Assembly (NCBI RefSeq): GCF_000708675.1
Contig: NZ_JELR01000005.1
Location: 302,177 to 366,176 of the forward strand
Reading direction: 5' to 3'
DNA: 64,000 nucleotides
Origin: Microbulbifer sp. HZ11
GTDB lineage: Bacteria > Pseudomonadota > Gammaproteobacteria > Pseudomonadales > Cellvibrionaceae
Shown here: piece after piece, positions 1 through 11,668 of the stretch
How positions within the stretch are numbered: position 1 is the first letter of the stretch
Layout of the letters: the number at the start of each line of letters is the position of its first letter
Notes under the pieces: model-generated
Told to the model about the DNA's origin: nothing
Seen by the model: only the letters and a program-made list of their open reading frames with translations
Databases searched by the model: none
Made by a program: the position numbers and the translations under genes

Positions 1-56
1 ACGTGACGCCGATCCCGCATAACGGTTGTCGTCCGCCCAAGAAACGTCGCGTGTAA
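1..56 (+). CDS. rpsK: 30S ribosomal protein S11, C-terminal end only
   Basis: The first complete in-frame codon starts at base 3 and the frame runs to a TAA at 54-56. It encodes the conserved S11 tail (PIPHNGCRPPKKRRV). S11 binds 16S rRNA in the platform of the 30S subunit. The gene is cut by the window edge and lies 15 bp before rpsD, as in the alpha operon of gammaproteobacteria. Only 17 residues are visible, but the tail is distinctive. Confidence 0.93.
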   Translation, partial: VTPIPHNGCRPPKKRRV

Positions 57-71
57 GAGGGGGTTGACGAA

Positions 72-692
72 ATGGCACGTTATATTGGACCAAAATGTAA
101 GCTTTCCCGTCGGGAAGGTACCGATCTTCAGCTGAAAAGTGGCGTTCGCCCGCACGACTCCAAGTGTCGTGCAGAAACCAAGCCGGGTGTTCACGGCGCT
201 GGTCGCGGCCGTCTGTCCGACTACGGTATTCAGCTGCGTGAAAAACAAAAAGTACGTCGTATCTACGGCGTGCTGGAAAAGCAGTTCCGCAACTACTATA
301 AGGAAGCGGCGCGTCTGAAAGGTGCAACTGGTGAAAACCTGCTGCAACTTCTGGAAAAACGCCTGGACAACGTGGTTTACCGCATGGGCTTCGGCTCCAC
401 TCGCGCCGAAGCGCGTCAGCTGGTATCTCACAAGGCAATTCTGGTGAATGGCGCTACCGTAAACATCCCTTCTTACTCCGTGAAAGAAGGCGACGTTATC
501 TCCATCCGCGAGAAGTCCAAAAAGCAGATGCGTATCCAGAACTCCGTTTCCCTCGCTGCACAGCGCGGTGACGTTGAGTGGGTAGACGTGAACGCGACCA
601 AGCTCGAAGGTACCTTCAAGCGTGTTCCGGATCGCGTGGATCTGCCGGCAGAGATCAATGAAAACCTTATCGTGGAACTCTACTCCAAGTAA
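72..692 (+). CDS. rpsD: 30S ribosomal protein S4
   Basis: This 206-residue protein matches the usual S4 length. S4 is a primary 16S rRNA binder that nucleates 30S assembly. In enterobacteria it also represses translation of its own operon. The N-terminal S4 domain starts [16 protein letters not shown]. An S4 RNA-binding domain covers about residues 95-155 ([20 protein letters not shown]). The ATG at 72 follows a purine-rich stretch (AAGAGGGGG) just after rpsK. It sits between rpsK and rpoA in the standard alpha operon order. Confidence 0.98.
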   Translation: MARYIGPKCKLSRREGTDLQLKSGVRPHDSKCRAETKPGVHGAGRGRLSDYGIQLREKQKVRRIYGVLEKQFRNYYKEAARLKGATGENLLQLLEKRLDNVVYRMGFGSTRAEARQLVSHKAILVNGATVNIPSYSVKEGDVISIREKSKKQMRIQNSVSLAAQRGDVEWVDVNATKLEGTFKRVPDRVDLPAEINENLIVELYSK

Positions 693-737
693 GGCTCTGT
701 TCCATTTAAGGAATAAAACTGTAATACAGGTATGGCT

Positions 738-1742
738 ATGCAGACTGCTGTCAACGAGTTTTTGACACCTCGTCGTATTGACGTCACCGAGTACAACCAG
801 AATCACGCCAAAGTGGTTCTGGAACCGCTGGAGCGTGGTTTCGGCCACACTCTCGGCAACGCACTGCGCCGCATCCTGCTGTCCTCCATGCCAGGCTGCG
901 CCGTCACTGAAGTTGAGATCGACGGTGTTGAGCACGAGTACAGCGCAATCGAGGGTGTACAGGAAGACGTTATCGAAATCCTGCTCAACCTGAAGGAAAT
1001 TGCGGTGGTGATGCACGGCAAGGACCAGGCAGTGCTGAGCCTGAGCAAGAAAGGCCCAGGCGCGGTTACCGCTGGTGATATTCAGGTGGACCACGACATT
1101 GAAATCGTGAACCCTGAGCACGTTATCGCCAACATCACTGGCGACGTGGAACTCAACCTGCGTCTGACCGTAGCGCGTGGCCGTGGCTATCAGCCCGCCG
1201 ATGCGCGTCGTGAAGACGAAGAAGAGACCCGCGCTATTGGCCGTCTGCAACTGGACGCCTCTTTCGGCCCGGTTCGCCGTGTTTCCTACAGCGTGGAATC
1301 CGCGCGTGTGGAGCAGCGCACCGACCTGGACAAGCTGGTTCTGGATCTGGAGACCAACGGTACTCTGGACCCAGAAGAAGCCATCCGTCGCGCCGCCACC
1401 ATCCTGCAGCAACAGCTGGCAGTGTTTGTGGACCTGGAAGGCGAGAAGGATGCAGCGCCAGAAGCCAAGGAAGAGGAAGTTGATCCGGTGCTGCTGCGCC
1501 CGGTTGACGACCTGGAGCTGACCGTACGTTCGGCCAACTGTCTGAAGGCGGAAAACATCTACTACATCGGCGACCTGATTCAGCGTACCGAAGTGGAGCT
1601 GCTGAAGACCCCGAACCTGGGTAAGAAGTCCCTGACCGAGATCAAGGACGTTCTGGCCTCCCGTGGTCTGTCCCTGGGCATGCGCCTCGAGAACTGGCCG
1701 CCGGCCAGCCTCAAGGGCGACAGCAAGCTGAGCCCCCTGTAA
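738..1742 (+). CDS. rpoA: DNA-directed RNA polymerase alpha subunit
   Basis: The alpha subunit dimerises to start RNA polymerase assembly and contacts UP elements and activators. The N-terminal dimerisation domain holds the conserved stretch [21 protein letters not shown] linker with Glu/Ala-rich sequence follows, then the C-terminal domain with [20 protein letters not shown] and [13 protein letters not shown]. Two in-frame ATGs lie at 732 and 738. I prefer 738 because the protein then starts MQTAVNEFL like other gammaproteobacterial alphas, and an AGG sits seven bases upstream. At 334 residues it is close to the usual 329. Confidence 0.97.
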   Translation: MQTAVNEFLTPRRIDVTEYNQNHAKVVLEPLERGFGHTLGNALRRILLSSMPGCAVTEVEIDGVEHEYSAIEGVQEDVIEILLNLKEIAVVMHGKDQAVLSLSKKGPGAVTAGDIQVDHDIEIVNPEHVIANITGDVELNLRLTVARGRGYQPADARREDEEETRAIGRLQLDASFGPVRRVSYSVESARVEQRTDLDKLVLDLETNGTLDPEEAIRRAATILQQQLAVFVDLEGEKDAAPEAKEEEVDPVLLRPVDDLELTVRSANCLKAENIYYIGDLIQRTEVELLKTPNLGKKSLTEIKDVLASRGLSLGMRLENWPPASLKGDSKLSPL

Positions 1743-1865
1743 AGCGTTTGTGGTGCGGGTGATTCACCCACGCCATGTGAGAAACCCGAGTGGTGTGTGT
1801 CGTTAGCAGATACCACTCACAGACGACTTGCTGAGAAAGCAATTGAAGTCGTGAGGAATTGAGTT

Positions 1866-2258
1866 ATGCGTCATCGCTATAGTGGCCGTAAATTCAGTCG
1901 TACCAGCTCTCACCGCAAGGCCATGTTCAAGAACATGACCGCTTCTCTGGTAGAGCACGAACTGATCAAAACCACACTGCCGAAAGCCAAAGAACTGCGC
2001 CGCGTTGCCGAGCCGCTGATCACCCTGGCCAAGAAAGACAGTGTTGCTAACCGCCGTCTGGCTTTCGCCCGTATCCGTGACAAGGATGCTGTGCGCAAGC
2101 TGTTCGACGAACTGGGTCCCCGTTACGAAGCCCGTCCGGGCGGATACATCCGCATTCTGAAATGCGGTTTCCGTGCAGGCGACAAAGCTCCAATGGCCTA
2201 CGTTGAGCTAGTGGATCGTCCAGTTGCGGACGAGACTGCAGAAGCTGCAGAAGCCTAA
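1866..2258 (+). CDS. rplQ: 50S ribosomal protein L17
   Basis: L17 is a 50S protein near the exit tunnel and the last gene of the alpha operon. The 130-residue protein begins [20 protein letters not shown] and contains the L17 core with [18 protein letters not shown] Shine-Dalgarno-like GTGAGGAATT lies just before the ATG. The 123 bp gap after rpoA holds no other gene. The short acidic, alanine-rich tail (ETAEAAEA) is ordinary for this family. A clear terminator follows at 2311. Confidence 0.97.
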   Translation: MRHRYSGRKFSRTSSHRKAMFKNMTASLVEHELIKTTLPKAKELRRVAEPLITLAKKDSVANRRLAFARIRDKDAVRKLFDELGPRYEARPGGYIRILKCGFRAGDKAPMAYVELVDRPVADETAEAAEA

Positions 2259-2310
2259 AGCATTTTGTTTTGGGTTTTCGGAACTCGTATCAGCGGGTTC
2301 CGGGCATGGA

Positions 2311-2340
2311 AAAGCCGGTCATTGACCGGCTTTTCTTTTA
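2311..2340 (+). terminator. Rho-independent terminator of the alpha operon
   Basis: AAAGCCGGTC (2311-2320) pairs with GACCGGCTTT (2324-2333) around the three-base loop ATT, followed by a T-rich tract. It ends the rpsK-rpsD-rpoA-rplQ transcript. Confidence 0.9.
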
Positions 2341-2377
2341 TCCGCTCCATGATTTTCTGTAAAGAGATTAGCCTCTG

Positions 2378-2638
2378 ATGTTTCAGTCTCTGGATGATTT
2401 ATTGAAAGCGCTCAACCCGCAGATTGTCGGTAGCCTCAAGCGCGCCATCGAATTGGGTAAGTGGCCAAACGGCGTTGCGCTGACCGGGGAGCAAAAATCA
2501 CTCTGCGCTGAAGCGATAGCCTACTGGGAGCAGCAATACGCGGCACCCACCGAGCGAGTTGGTTATGTGCCTCCCAAAGCGACTCCTTGTGCGGATAAGT
2601 CAGACGTAGAGGAAACGGTCACCTGGGTGAAATCCTAG
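2378..2638 (+). CDS. DUF1315 (YeaC-like) small protein
   Basis: An 86-residue soluble protein that resembles E. coli YeaC. The conserved part is the N-terminal half, where a LxxALxPxxxxxLKxAxELGKWPxGVALTxEQ pattern is seen (ELGKWPNGVALTGEQKS). No signal peptide, membrane segment or catalytic motif is visible, and the function of the family is not known. It sits alone between the alpha operon terminator and the convergent pxpC. A weak GA-rich site lies upstream of the ATG. Confidence 0.75.
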   Translation: MFQSLDDLLKALNPQIVGSLKRAIELGKWPNGVALTGEQKSLCAEAIAYWEQQYAAPTERVGYVPPKATPCADKSDVEETVTWVKS

Positions 2639-2687
2639 GCTCTCTTCATTTTTTGCCTGAGGCATGGTGTACCCGCTGCGTAGGGGC

Positions 2688-3620
2688 TTACAGCAGGTCA
2701 GGTAATTTCATCAGCAGACTGGCTTTCTCGCGCTGGATCTGCCGTGCTACCTCTGCATCGATCGTTTCCAGGTTCAGTGGTGTTCCAGCCGTCAACTGAC
2801 CAAGCCGGTGGACGTCGGCACTGATGACATGGGCGATACGTGGGTAGCCGCCGATCGTCTGACCTTCAACAAAGCTGATAATGGGCAATCCATTCGGCGG
2901 TACCTGGATTGTGCCTGGGCACAAAGCGGAAGACACCTGCTGCGGCGCGCGCTCCTGGGGTAGGGGTGGGCCGTTCAGGCGGATGCCCATGCGGTTGCTC
3001 TGGGGGGAGACGGTAAAGTTCCCCGCACCGAGTTGCTGCCGGGCGTTCTCTGAAAAGCAGTGTGCCTCGACACCGTCAACAGTGCGTAGCAGCGGTCGGC
3101 TCCTGTAATCCAGGCGGTACGGGCCCGGTAGGCTGCGAGTCTTTGCGATTCGGCAGTTGCGCAGAGGCAGCTGATCGCCAGCTTGCAGCGCGCGTCCCGC
3201 AAATCCGCCAAATCCGGCAATCACATGTGTGGAAAGGCTTCCCATACGGCGGTCGATGGCAAGCTCTGCTGCGAGAGCAATGTACGCACGGGCCCCCGAT
3301 CGGAGTCCGCCGAATCGGAGGATGTCGCCGGGGCGCATCTGCAGTACCTGGTCGTTGCCCACTGGCGTGCGATTGTGAAGGAGATCGAATTCCGCGCCGC
3401 AAATGGCAATGGAGAGCTCGCAGGTAAATTCCAGCTCCGGGCCGGTAAGGGCGACCTCAAGGCAGGGATGTGATAACGGGTTCGCGAGCAGCAGGTTGGC
3501 CAAGGCCATGGCAAAAGTATCCGCCGCGCCACCTCGCGCCACGCCCCATCGCAGGTTGCCGGGGCGCCCCGCATCCTGAACAGTGGTCTGCAGGCCTGGT
3601 TTCAAAACGCGCAGGGTCAC
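2688..3620 (-). CDS. pxpC: 5-oxoprolinase subunit C (biotin-dependent carboxyltransferase family)
   Basis: PxpC, with PxpA and PxpB, cleaves 5-oxoproline with ATP to give glutamate. The 310-residue protein carries the family's opening LKPGLQTTVQDAGRPG and GVARGGAADTFAMALAN. Near the end it has FVEGQTIGGYPRIAHVISAD. I start it at a GTG at 3620, which overlaps the pxpB stop as GTGA and has AGGGGAG seven bases upstream. The frame stays open much further upstream, but that part overlaps pxpB and has no family resemblance. Translational coupling to pxpB is likely. Confidence 0.88.
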   Translation of the reverse strand: MTLRVLKPGLQTTVQDAGRPGNLRWGVARGGAADTFAMALANLLLANPLSHPCLEVALTGPELEFTCELSIAICGAEFDLLHNRTPVGNDQVLQMRPGDILRFGGLRSGARAYIALAAELAIDRRMGSLSTHVIAGFGGFAGRALQAGDQLPLRNCRIAKTRSLPGPYRLDYRSRPLLRTVDGVEAHCFSENARQQLGAGNFTVSPQSNRMGIRLNGPPLPQERAPQQVSSALCPGTIQVPPNGLPIISFVEGQTIGGYPRIAHVISADVHRLGQLTAGTPLNLETIDAEVARQIQREKASLLMKLPDLL

Positions 3621-4375
3621 TGCTGTACTCCCCTGGTGGAAAGCGCGCTGAGTGGCATTTTTTCTGGCTCGGAATGCGGGTCGAATTGCGCAAATTCTTG
3701 CGTGCTTATCTGCACAAATTTGACCCGGTCCAGGGGGCGGGCAATAAACGGCTGCGCCTGATCTGGCCGAAACAGTGCCATCGGCGTGCGGCCGATAATC
3801 TGCCAGCCGCCTGGAGTGGCCTGGGGGTAAATACCAGTCTGCTGGCCGCCGATTCCCACAGAGCCAGGCGGCACACTGAGTGCCGGTCGCGCTTTGCGTG
3901 GGCAGTGCAGCGCAGTATCCAGTCCGCCGAGGTAAAGGAAGCCCGGTGTGAACCCGAGCATATGCACCAGGTATTGCGGTGCAGTGTGAAGGGCGACGAC
4001 TTCCGAAGCGGTGAGCCTGGACTGCGCACACAGTGCCGGTAAGTCCGGTGCAAACTTCTCGTCGTAACACACGGGAATGCGGATCAGGTTGCGGGTGCCG
4101 GCAATCGACCTCGGGTGTATCAACGCCGTCTGGGTCAGGGACACCAGCGCGTCCAGCAATCCAGTGGTTTCGGTCAGGTGCAGTGGATCGAAGCATACGG
4201 TGAGACATTGGTAGGCTGGGACCAGCTCGGTGACGGCATCCAGGGGCGCCTTTTCGATAGCCTCGGCGAGGGCAATGATGGTCTCACTGAGCTGTTCACT
4301 GGGCTCGGCTGAAAAACGGATATCGAAGGCCGCGTCGCCATTTGGCAGTACCTCAAACCTCTTTGCTACCGGCAT
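3617..4375 (-). CDS. pxpB: 5-oxoprolinase subunit B
   Basis: A 252-residue PxpB/KipI-family protein, partner of PxpC in the ATP-dependent oxoprolinase. Recognisable stretches are the N-terminal half with AYQCLTVCFDP and the core IPVCYDEKFAPDL, followed by GFTPGFLYLGGLD and VPPGSVGIGGQQTGIYP. The ATG at 4375 lies inside the end of pxpA (10 bp overlap), so the three genes are tightly coupled in the order A-B-C. In E. coli pxpA comes last, so the order here differs. Confidence 0.9.
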   Translation of the reverse strand: MPVAKRFEVLPNGDAAFDIRFSAEPSEQLSETIIALAEAIEKAPLDAVTELVPAYQCLTVCFDPLHLTETTGLLDALVSLTQTALIHPRSIAGTRNLIRIPVCYDEKFAPDLPALCAQSRLTASEVVALHTAPQYLVHMLGFTPGFLYLGGLDTALHCPRKARPALSVPPGSVGIGGQQTGIYPQATPGGWQIIGRTPMALFRPDQAQPFIARPLDRVKFVQISTQEFAQFDPHSEPEKMPLSALSTRGVQQ

Positions 4376-5118
4376 AGTCTGTACCCGGCGCGCTGCAGCG
4401 CTTGCTGGAGGTTTTGTGCAATCAATTCCGCGTGGGGGTTATCCCCGTGCAGGCAGATACTATCGACGGTAAATCGCAACGGCTTTTTATCGATCGAGGG
4501 AAAGGTGGTGCCCGCGGTGAGCGCCAGTGCCTGCTCAAGGCATTGATCAAAATCTTCTATAACGGCTTCGGGCATGCTGCGGGGCGACAGCTGGTGGTCG
4601 TTCAGGTAGCGGCGATCCATAAAACCTTCACGCAGCACAGGGTAACCGTGTCTGTGCGCTGCCCGTTCAACGGCTGCATTGGCGAGGGCAAGTATGTTTA
4701 GCGTGGGAAAAGCCCGGCTAAACATACGCACAAGGTCGTCGGCGAGGGTGTCATCGGTTTCGGCGTCGTTATACAGGGCGCCGTGCAGTTTGATGTGGGT
4801 AAGTGCAAACTGTTCCTCACGTGCCTGGCTTTGCAGCGCCTGAATCTGCTCCTGCACCGAAGCCAGTAATGCCTGTCGTGGCATCTTCAGGGAGATGCGG
4901 CCGAAGTTCTTCCTGTCCGGATAGCCCGGGTGAGCTCCGGCGGCGATCTGGTGTCTGCGCGCATTGATCAGTGAAAGCCGCATGGTTTCGGCGTTGCCGG
5001 CGTGACCACCACAGGCGATATTGCAGCGGGAGATATACCTCATGATGTGTGCATCTCGCGCGCAATGCAGCTGGTCTTCTCCCTCGCCAAGATCGCAATT
5101 GATGTCTACGGTTTTCAC
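4366..5118 (-). CDS. pxpA: 5-oxoprolinase subunit A (LamB/YcsF family)
   Basis: This 250-residue protein starts MKTVDINCDLGEGE, the hallmark of the LamB/YcsF family. It also carries NIACGGHAGN and AAGAHPGYPDRKNFGR, stretches rich in the likely metal/substrate residues of the family. PxpA acts with PxpB and PxpC to open 5-oxoproline, a by-product of spontaneous glutamine cyclisation. It lies 39 bp downstream of uvrA on the same strand with no visible terminator between, so read-through from uvrA is possible. Confidence 0.92.
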   Translation of the reverse strand: MKTVDINCDLGEGEDQLHCARDAHIMRYISRCNIACGGHAGNAETMRLSLINARRHQIAAGAHPGYPDRKNFGRISLKMPRQALLASVQEQIQALQSQAREEQFALTHIKLHGALYNDAETDDTLADDLVRMFSRAFPTLNILALANAAVERAAHRHGYPVLREGFMDRRYLNDHQLSPRSMPEAVIEDFDQCLEQALALTAGTTFPSIDKKPLRFTVDSICLHGDNPHAELIAQNLQQALQRAGYRLCR

Positions 5119-5157
5119 TGTTTGCGTTCCGTGCCGTTGTGGTGGTGCCGTGGAGTT

Positions 5158-7983
<2,826 letters not shown>

Positions 7984-8058
7984 TCGGGTTCCTGTATCGG
8001 TATTTGGTGTGACTTGCGCGTCGGGTTAACCGGAACCCGGCGGACGCAAACGGTCAAG

Positions 8059-8064
8059 TATAAT
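8059..8064 (+). promoter_or_regulatory. Candidate -10 box upstream of manC
   Basis: A perfect TATAAT is followed by GTGCGGCGCC, a GC-rich discriminator like that of several other promoters in this window. No good -35 box is seen at 16-18 bp. It lies 70 bp before the manC ATG in the uvrA/manC divergent gap. Confidence 0.45.
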
Positions 8065-8133
8065 GTGCGGCGCCGTTGTGCCAAAATCCCCGGCCATCTG
8101 AACTTAAAACCGTCTGTTGTGGATGCGGAAATC

Positions 8134-9537
8134 ATGATCCCCGTTATTTTGTGTGGTGGCACTGGTTCGCGCTTGTGGCCCCTTTCCCGCGAAGCTTACC
8201 CGAAGCAGTTTCTCTCCCTGATCGGCAGTGAGACGCTGTTACAGGCGACTGCCCTGCGCCTGGACGGGCTTGCGCAGGTGCAGGCTCCCATACTCGTATG
8301 CAACGAAGCGCATCGCTTTGCCGCGGCGGAACAGCTGCAGGAAGTGGGGCGCGGGGCTCAGTCGATTCTGTTAGAGCCCTGCGCACGTAACACCGCACCG
8401 GCTATTGCGCTGGCGGCCCTGGCCGCCCAGGAAAACGAGCGGGATCCACTGCTATTGGTGTTGCCGGCAGATCACGCGGTTGCCGATAAGACGGCCTTTC
8501 AGGCGGCGGTGGCCGCGGCAACGCCGCTTGCGGAGTCCGGGCGCCTGGTGACCTTTGGTATCGTGCCCACCTGTGCCGAGACCGGTTACGGATATATCCG
8601 CAGCGGTGAGCGCCTGGAGGGCGGCTGGGGTGTGGCCGAGTTTGTGGAAAAACCGGACCTGGCCACCGCGGAGAAATACCTCGCCAGCGGCGAGTACAAC
8701 TGGAACAGTGGCATGTTTCTGTTCCGTGCCTCCCGTTTTCTGGAGGAGCTGGCACAGTTCCAGCCGGAGATGCTGGAAATCTGTCGCGCGGCCTTTTCCC
8801 GCGCCGTACGGGATCTCGACTTTACCCGTGTCGATGCAGAGCTGTTCGCCCGTTGTCCCTCTGACTCGGTGGACTATGCGGTAATGGAGAAGACCGAGTC
8901 GGCGGCGGTCGTGCCGATGCAGGCCGGGTGGAGCGATGTAGGCTCCTGGTCCGCATTGTGGGAGCTAGCTCAGAAAGACGAGTGCGACAACCTGCTGCAG
9001 GGGGATGTGCTTACCGAAGATGCCAGTGGTTGTCTGGTACACGGCGGCGATCGTCTGATCGGTGTGCTCGGTGTCCGGGACCTGGTGGTGGTCGACACCG
9101 ACGATGCACTGATGGTGGCGGACAAATCACGGGTGCAGGACGTGAAAAAGCTGGTTGAACAGCTCAAGCGGAGCGAGCGCCGCGAGGCGGAGAATCACCG
9201 CAAGGTGTTTCGCCCCTGGGGTTATTACGATTCCATCGATGCCGGCCCCCGCTTTCAGGTCAAACGCATCGTCGTCAAACCCGGCTGTCAGCTGTCCCTG
9301 CAGATGCATCACCACCGCGCCGAGCACTGGATCGTGGTGCGTGGCACTGCAAAAGTGACCCGCGGCGACGATCAGCTGTTGCTGACCGAGAATGAGTCGA
9401 CCTTTATCCCTCTCGGGGTGGTGCACCGCCTCGAAAACCCGGGCGCCATCCCCCTGGAGCTGATCGAGGTCCAGTCCGGCAGCTATCTCGGCGAAGACGA
9501 CATTGTGCGCTTCGAGGATCAGTACGGGCGCGACTGA
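8134..9537 (+). CDS. manC: Mannose-1-phosphate guanylyltransferase / mannose-6-phosphate isomerase
   Basis: A two-domain, 467-residue type II enzyme. The N-terminal nucleotidyltransferase makes GDP-mannose from mannose-1-phosphate and GTP, shown by [19 protein letters not shown] and FVEKPD. The C-terminal cupin isomerase, from about residue 355, shows [11 protein letters not shown] and [17 protein letters not shown]. The frame is open upstream, but the family start MIPVILCGG is at the ATG 8134, with GGAA close before it. GDP-mannose feeds exopolysaccharide or O-antigen synthesis. The phosphomannomutase at 15574 would supply its substrate. In Pseudomonas-type order uvrA faces the MFS gene directly, so manC looks inserted here. 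Known homologues are named algA or manC. Confidence 0.93.
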   Translation: MIPVILCGGTGSRLWPLSREAYPKQFLSLIGSETLLQATALRLDGLAQVQAPILVCNEAHRFAAAEQLQEVGRGAQSILLEPCARNTAPAIALAALAAQENERDPLLLVLPADHAVADKTAFQAAVAAATPLAESGRLVTFGIVPTCAETGYGYIRSGERLEGGWGVAEFVEKPDLATAEKYLASGEYNWNSGMFLFRASRFLEELAQFQPEMLEICRAAFSRAVRDLDFTRVDAELFARCPSDSVDYAVMEKTESAAVVPMQAGWSDVGSWSALWELAQKDECDNLLQGDVLTEDASGCLVHGGDRLIGVLGVRDLVVVDTDDALMVADKSRVQDVKKLVEQLKRSERREAENHRKVFRPWGYYDSIDAGPRFQVKRIVVKPGCQLSLQMHHHRAEHWIVVRGTAKVTRGDDQLLLTENESTFIPLGVVHRLENPGAIPLELIEVQSGSYLGEDDIVRFEDQYGRD

Positions 9538-9626
9538 GGCGCCGTCCAGCCACTGTCTCGTACTAATAGTCTTGAACTATCTTGCGGTTTGGTCGCCGGG
9601 GGATCTTTCCTTGCGGCCAGCGCTGG

Positions 9627-9632
9627 TACAAT
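9627..9632 (+). promoter_or_regulatory. Candidate -10 box for the MFS gene
   Basis: TACAAT followed at once by GCGCGCC, 35 bp before the ATG at 9667. It matches the -10 plus GC discriminator pattern seen elsewhere in the window. No convincing -35 box at normal spacing. Confidence 0.4.
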
Positions 9633-9666
9633 GCGCGCCGATATTTTCTGTGTCCGGATTTTTTGA

Positions 9667-10839
9667 ATGAATTCCACCGAACGCCGTGCACTCGCCGGTC
9701 TTGCTTCACTGTATGTTTTCCGCATGCTCGGCCTGTTTATGGTACTGCCGGTACTGTCCCTGTATGGCAGTGATTATGTGGGCAGTACGCCGGCTCTTCT
9801 CGGACTGGCGCTGGGGGCTTACGGACTGAGCCAGGCGATTCTGCAGATCCCCCTGGGGGTGCTGAGTGACCGCTGGGGTCGCAAGCCGGTAATCTTCCTG
9901 GGGCTTGTCGTGTTTGCTTTGGGGAGTGTGGTAGCGGCCGCTACGGACTCCGTATTCGGTCTGATTGCCGGGCGTCTTCTGCAGGGGGCCGGCGCCATCG
10001 CCGCGGCAACCATGGCCCTGGCTGCCGACCTGACCCGGGACGAAAACCGCGGTAAGGCGATGGCAGTCATCGGCGCGTCCATTGGCGTGGCGTTTGTGCT
10101 GGCCGTGGTGTTGGGGCCGCTCGTTGCGGGCGTCGGTGGCCTGTCGGCCATCTTCTGGCTGACCGCCGTATTGGCCCTTCTCGGTATGCTGCTGGTGTGG
10201 CGGCTGGTACCGAATCCGGAGCGCAAAGAGCGCCGTGGCCCCCAATCCGGTGACTTTTCGAAATTGCTGGCCGAGGGTTCCGTGTGGCGCCTGGTGTGTG
10301 GGGTGTTTTTTCTGCACCTGCTGCTCACCGCTCTGTTCGTCCCGCTGCCGCTGTTGCTGGTGGAGCAGCTGCAACTGCCCAGCGAGCAGCACTGGAAGCT
10401 CTATGCGCCACTAATGCTGGGTGCCTTTGTGGTCATGCTGCCGCTGATGCGCATGGCGGAAAAGCGCCAGCAGGTACCTGCGGCCATGCGCCTCGCCTTG
10501 CTGGGACTGGTATTTGGCGGTGTGGCTCTGATGCCCTCGGTGCAGGGAAGCTGGATTGTGGTCTGTCTGGGATTGTTCTTTCTCGCCTTCAATCTGCTGG
10601 AGGCCCTGCTGCCGGCGCAGCTTACCCGGGTGGCTCCGGAGGAGTGTCGCGGCGCCGCTACCGGCTTCTATGCCACTGCCCAGTTCCTCGGTGCCTTTGC
10701 CGGTGGCAGCATCGCTGGCATCCTTTATGGGCAGGGTGGCGCGGGGCTGGTGGCCACTTTCATTCTCGGGGTGCTGGTGGTCTGGTCCATCAGTTGGTGG
10801 CAGCTGCGGGGTACCCGGGTGCCTGTTGCAAGCGCCTGA
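9667..10839 (+). CDS. YajR-like major facilitator superfamily transporter
   Basis: A 390-residue, 12-helix MFS protein. It closely follows E. coli YajR through the membrane core: FRMLGLFMVLPVL, the motif A loop GVLSDRWGRKPVI after helix 2, GRLLQGAGAIAAA and FLAFNLLEALLPAQL. YajR ends with a soluble ferredoxin-like YAM domain of about 65 residues. Here the protein stops right after helix 12 (SWWQLRGTRVPVASA), so that domain is absent. Substrate is unknown; the family is treated as proton-driven drug exporters. It lies between manC and ssb on the same strand. Confidence 0.85.
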   Translation: MNSTERRALAGLASLYVFRMLGLFMVLPVLSLYGSDYVGSTPALLGLALGAYGLSQAILQIPLGVLSDRWGRKPVIFLGLVVFALGSVVAAATDSVFGLIAGRLLQGAGAIAAATMALAADLTRDENRGKAMAVIGASIGVAFVLAVVLGPLVAGVGGLSAIFWLTAVLALLGMLLVWRLVPNPERKERRGPQSGDFSKLLAEGSVWRLVCGVFFLHLLLTALFVPLPLLLVEQLQLPSEQHWKLYAPLMLGAFVVMLPLMRMAEKRQQVPAAMRLALLGLVFGGVALMPSVQGSWIVVCLGLFFLAFNLLEALLPAQLTRVAPEECRGAATGFYATAQFLGAFAGGSIAGILYGQGGAGLVATFILGVLVVWSISWWQLRGTRVPVASA

Positions 10840-10924
10840 CTCCGCGATTCCGCTCATTCCTTCGTTGTGTCCGACAGGTCGGCCGCTGCGGCGGTGACGG
10901 CGCCCTGCCGAGTGTTGTATCCTG

Positions 10925-10940
10925 CTGGATATAAATACAC
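10925..10940 (+). promoter_or_regulatory. LexA (SOS) box upstream of ssb
   Basis: CTGGATATAAATACAC matches the LexA consensus CTGTATATATATACAG at 13 of 16 positions. It lies 146 bp before the ssb ATG. ssb and uvrA are known LexA targets in other gammaproteobacteria. No other site this good was seen around ssb. Confidence 0.65.
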
Positions 10941-11085
10941 TGCTGGCCGCGCTCAGTGCCCCGGGAAGGTCCTGGAAGATCGTTCCGCACGAGGGCCGCG
11001 AGCGCTGAATTTCCGTCAGAATTCTTAACTTTATCTTGAACATGAGAGCTCCCGTGATATCGGGGGCGGCAGAGAGGAGAGGCAC

Positions 11086-11652
11086 ATGGCTTCCAGAGGC
11101 GTGAACAAAGTAATCCTGGTGGGCAACCTGGGTGGTGATCCGGAGACCCGCTACATGCCGAGCGGCGGAGCCGTGACCAATATCACTGTGGCCACTTCCG
11201 AGACCTGGAAGGACAAGCAGAGCGGCCAGCAGCAGGAGCGGACTGAGTGGCACCGCGTGGTGTTCTTCAACCGCCTGGCGGAAATCGCCGGTGAATACCT
11301 GCGCAAAGGCAGCAAGGTATACCTGGAAGGTTCTCTGCGCACCCGCAAGTGGCAGGACAAGAATTCTGGTCAGGATCGCTACACGACCGAAATCGTTGCC
11401 GCTGAAATGCAGATGCTGGACAGCCGGGGTGAGGGTGGCTACCAGCAGAATCAGGGCGGTGGATTCCAGCAGCAGAACCAGGGCGGTTATGCCCAGGATC
11501 AGGGCGGCTACCAGGATGAATATTCCCAGGGGCGCTCCGCACCTTCTCCGATGGCGCCTTCCCAGCAGGGCGGCCAGGCGCAGAACAAACCTTCAAACCA
11601 GCCGCCGGCGGGTGGTTTTGACAACAGCTTCGACGATGACATCCCCTTCTGA
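11086..11652 (+). CDS. ssb: Single-stranded DNA-binding protein
   Basis: SSB coats single-stranded DNA during replication, recombination and repair. The 188-residue protein has the OB-fold in the first 110 residues ([39 protein letters not shown]). A flexible Gln/Gly/Tyr-rich linker with loosely repeated QNQGG and QDQGG units follows. The acidic tail ends in DDDIPF, which docks partner proteins. GAGAGGAG lies just before the ATG. The LexA-like box upstream suggests SOS induction. Confidence 0.97.
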   Translation: MASRGVNKVILVGNLGGDPETRYMPSGGAVTNITVATSETWKDKQSGQQQERTEWHRVVFFNRLAEIAGEYLRKGSKVYLEGSLRTRKWQDKNSGQDRYTTEIVAAEMQMLDSRGEGGYQQNQGGGFQQQNQGGYAQDQGGYQDEYSQGRSAPSPMAPSQQGGQAQNKPSNQPPAGGFDNSFDDDIPF

Positions 11653-11668
11653 ACGGATCTGAACTGCG

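Noticed and set aside
2688..4208. A single 506-residue pxpC reading frame
   Set aside because: The first 196 residues overlap pxpB in another frame and show no family resemblance. The GTG at 3620 with a good ribosome-binding site explains the gene.
7992..8007. Possible LexA box in front of uvrA (CCAAATACCGATACAG on the minus strand)
   Set aside because: Only 10 of 16 positions match and one half-site is destroyed, so chance is a sufficient explanation without binding data.
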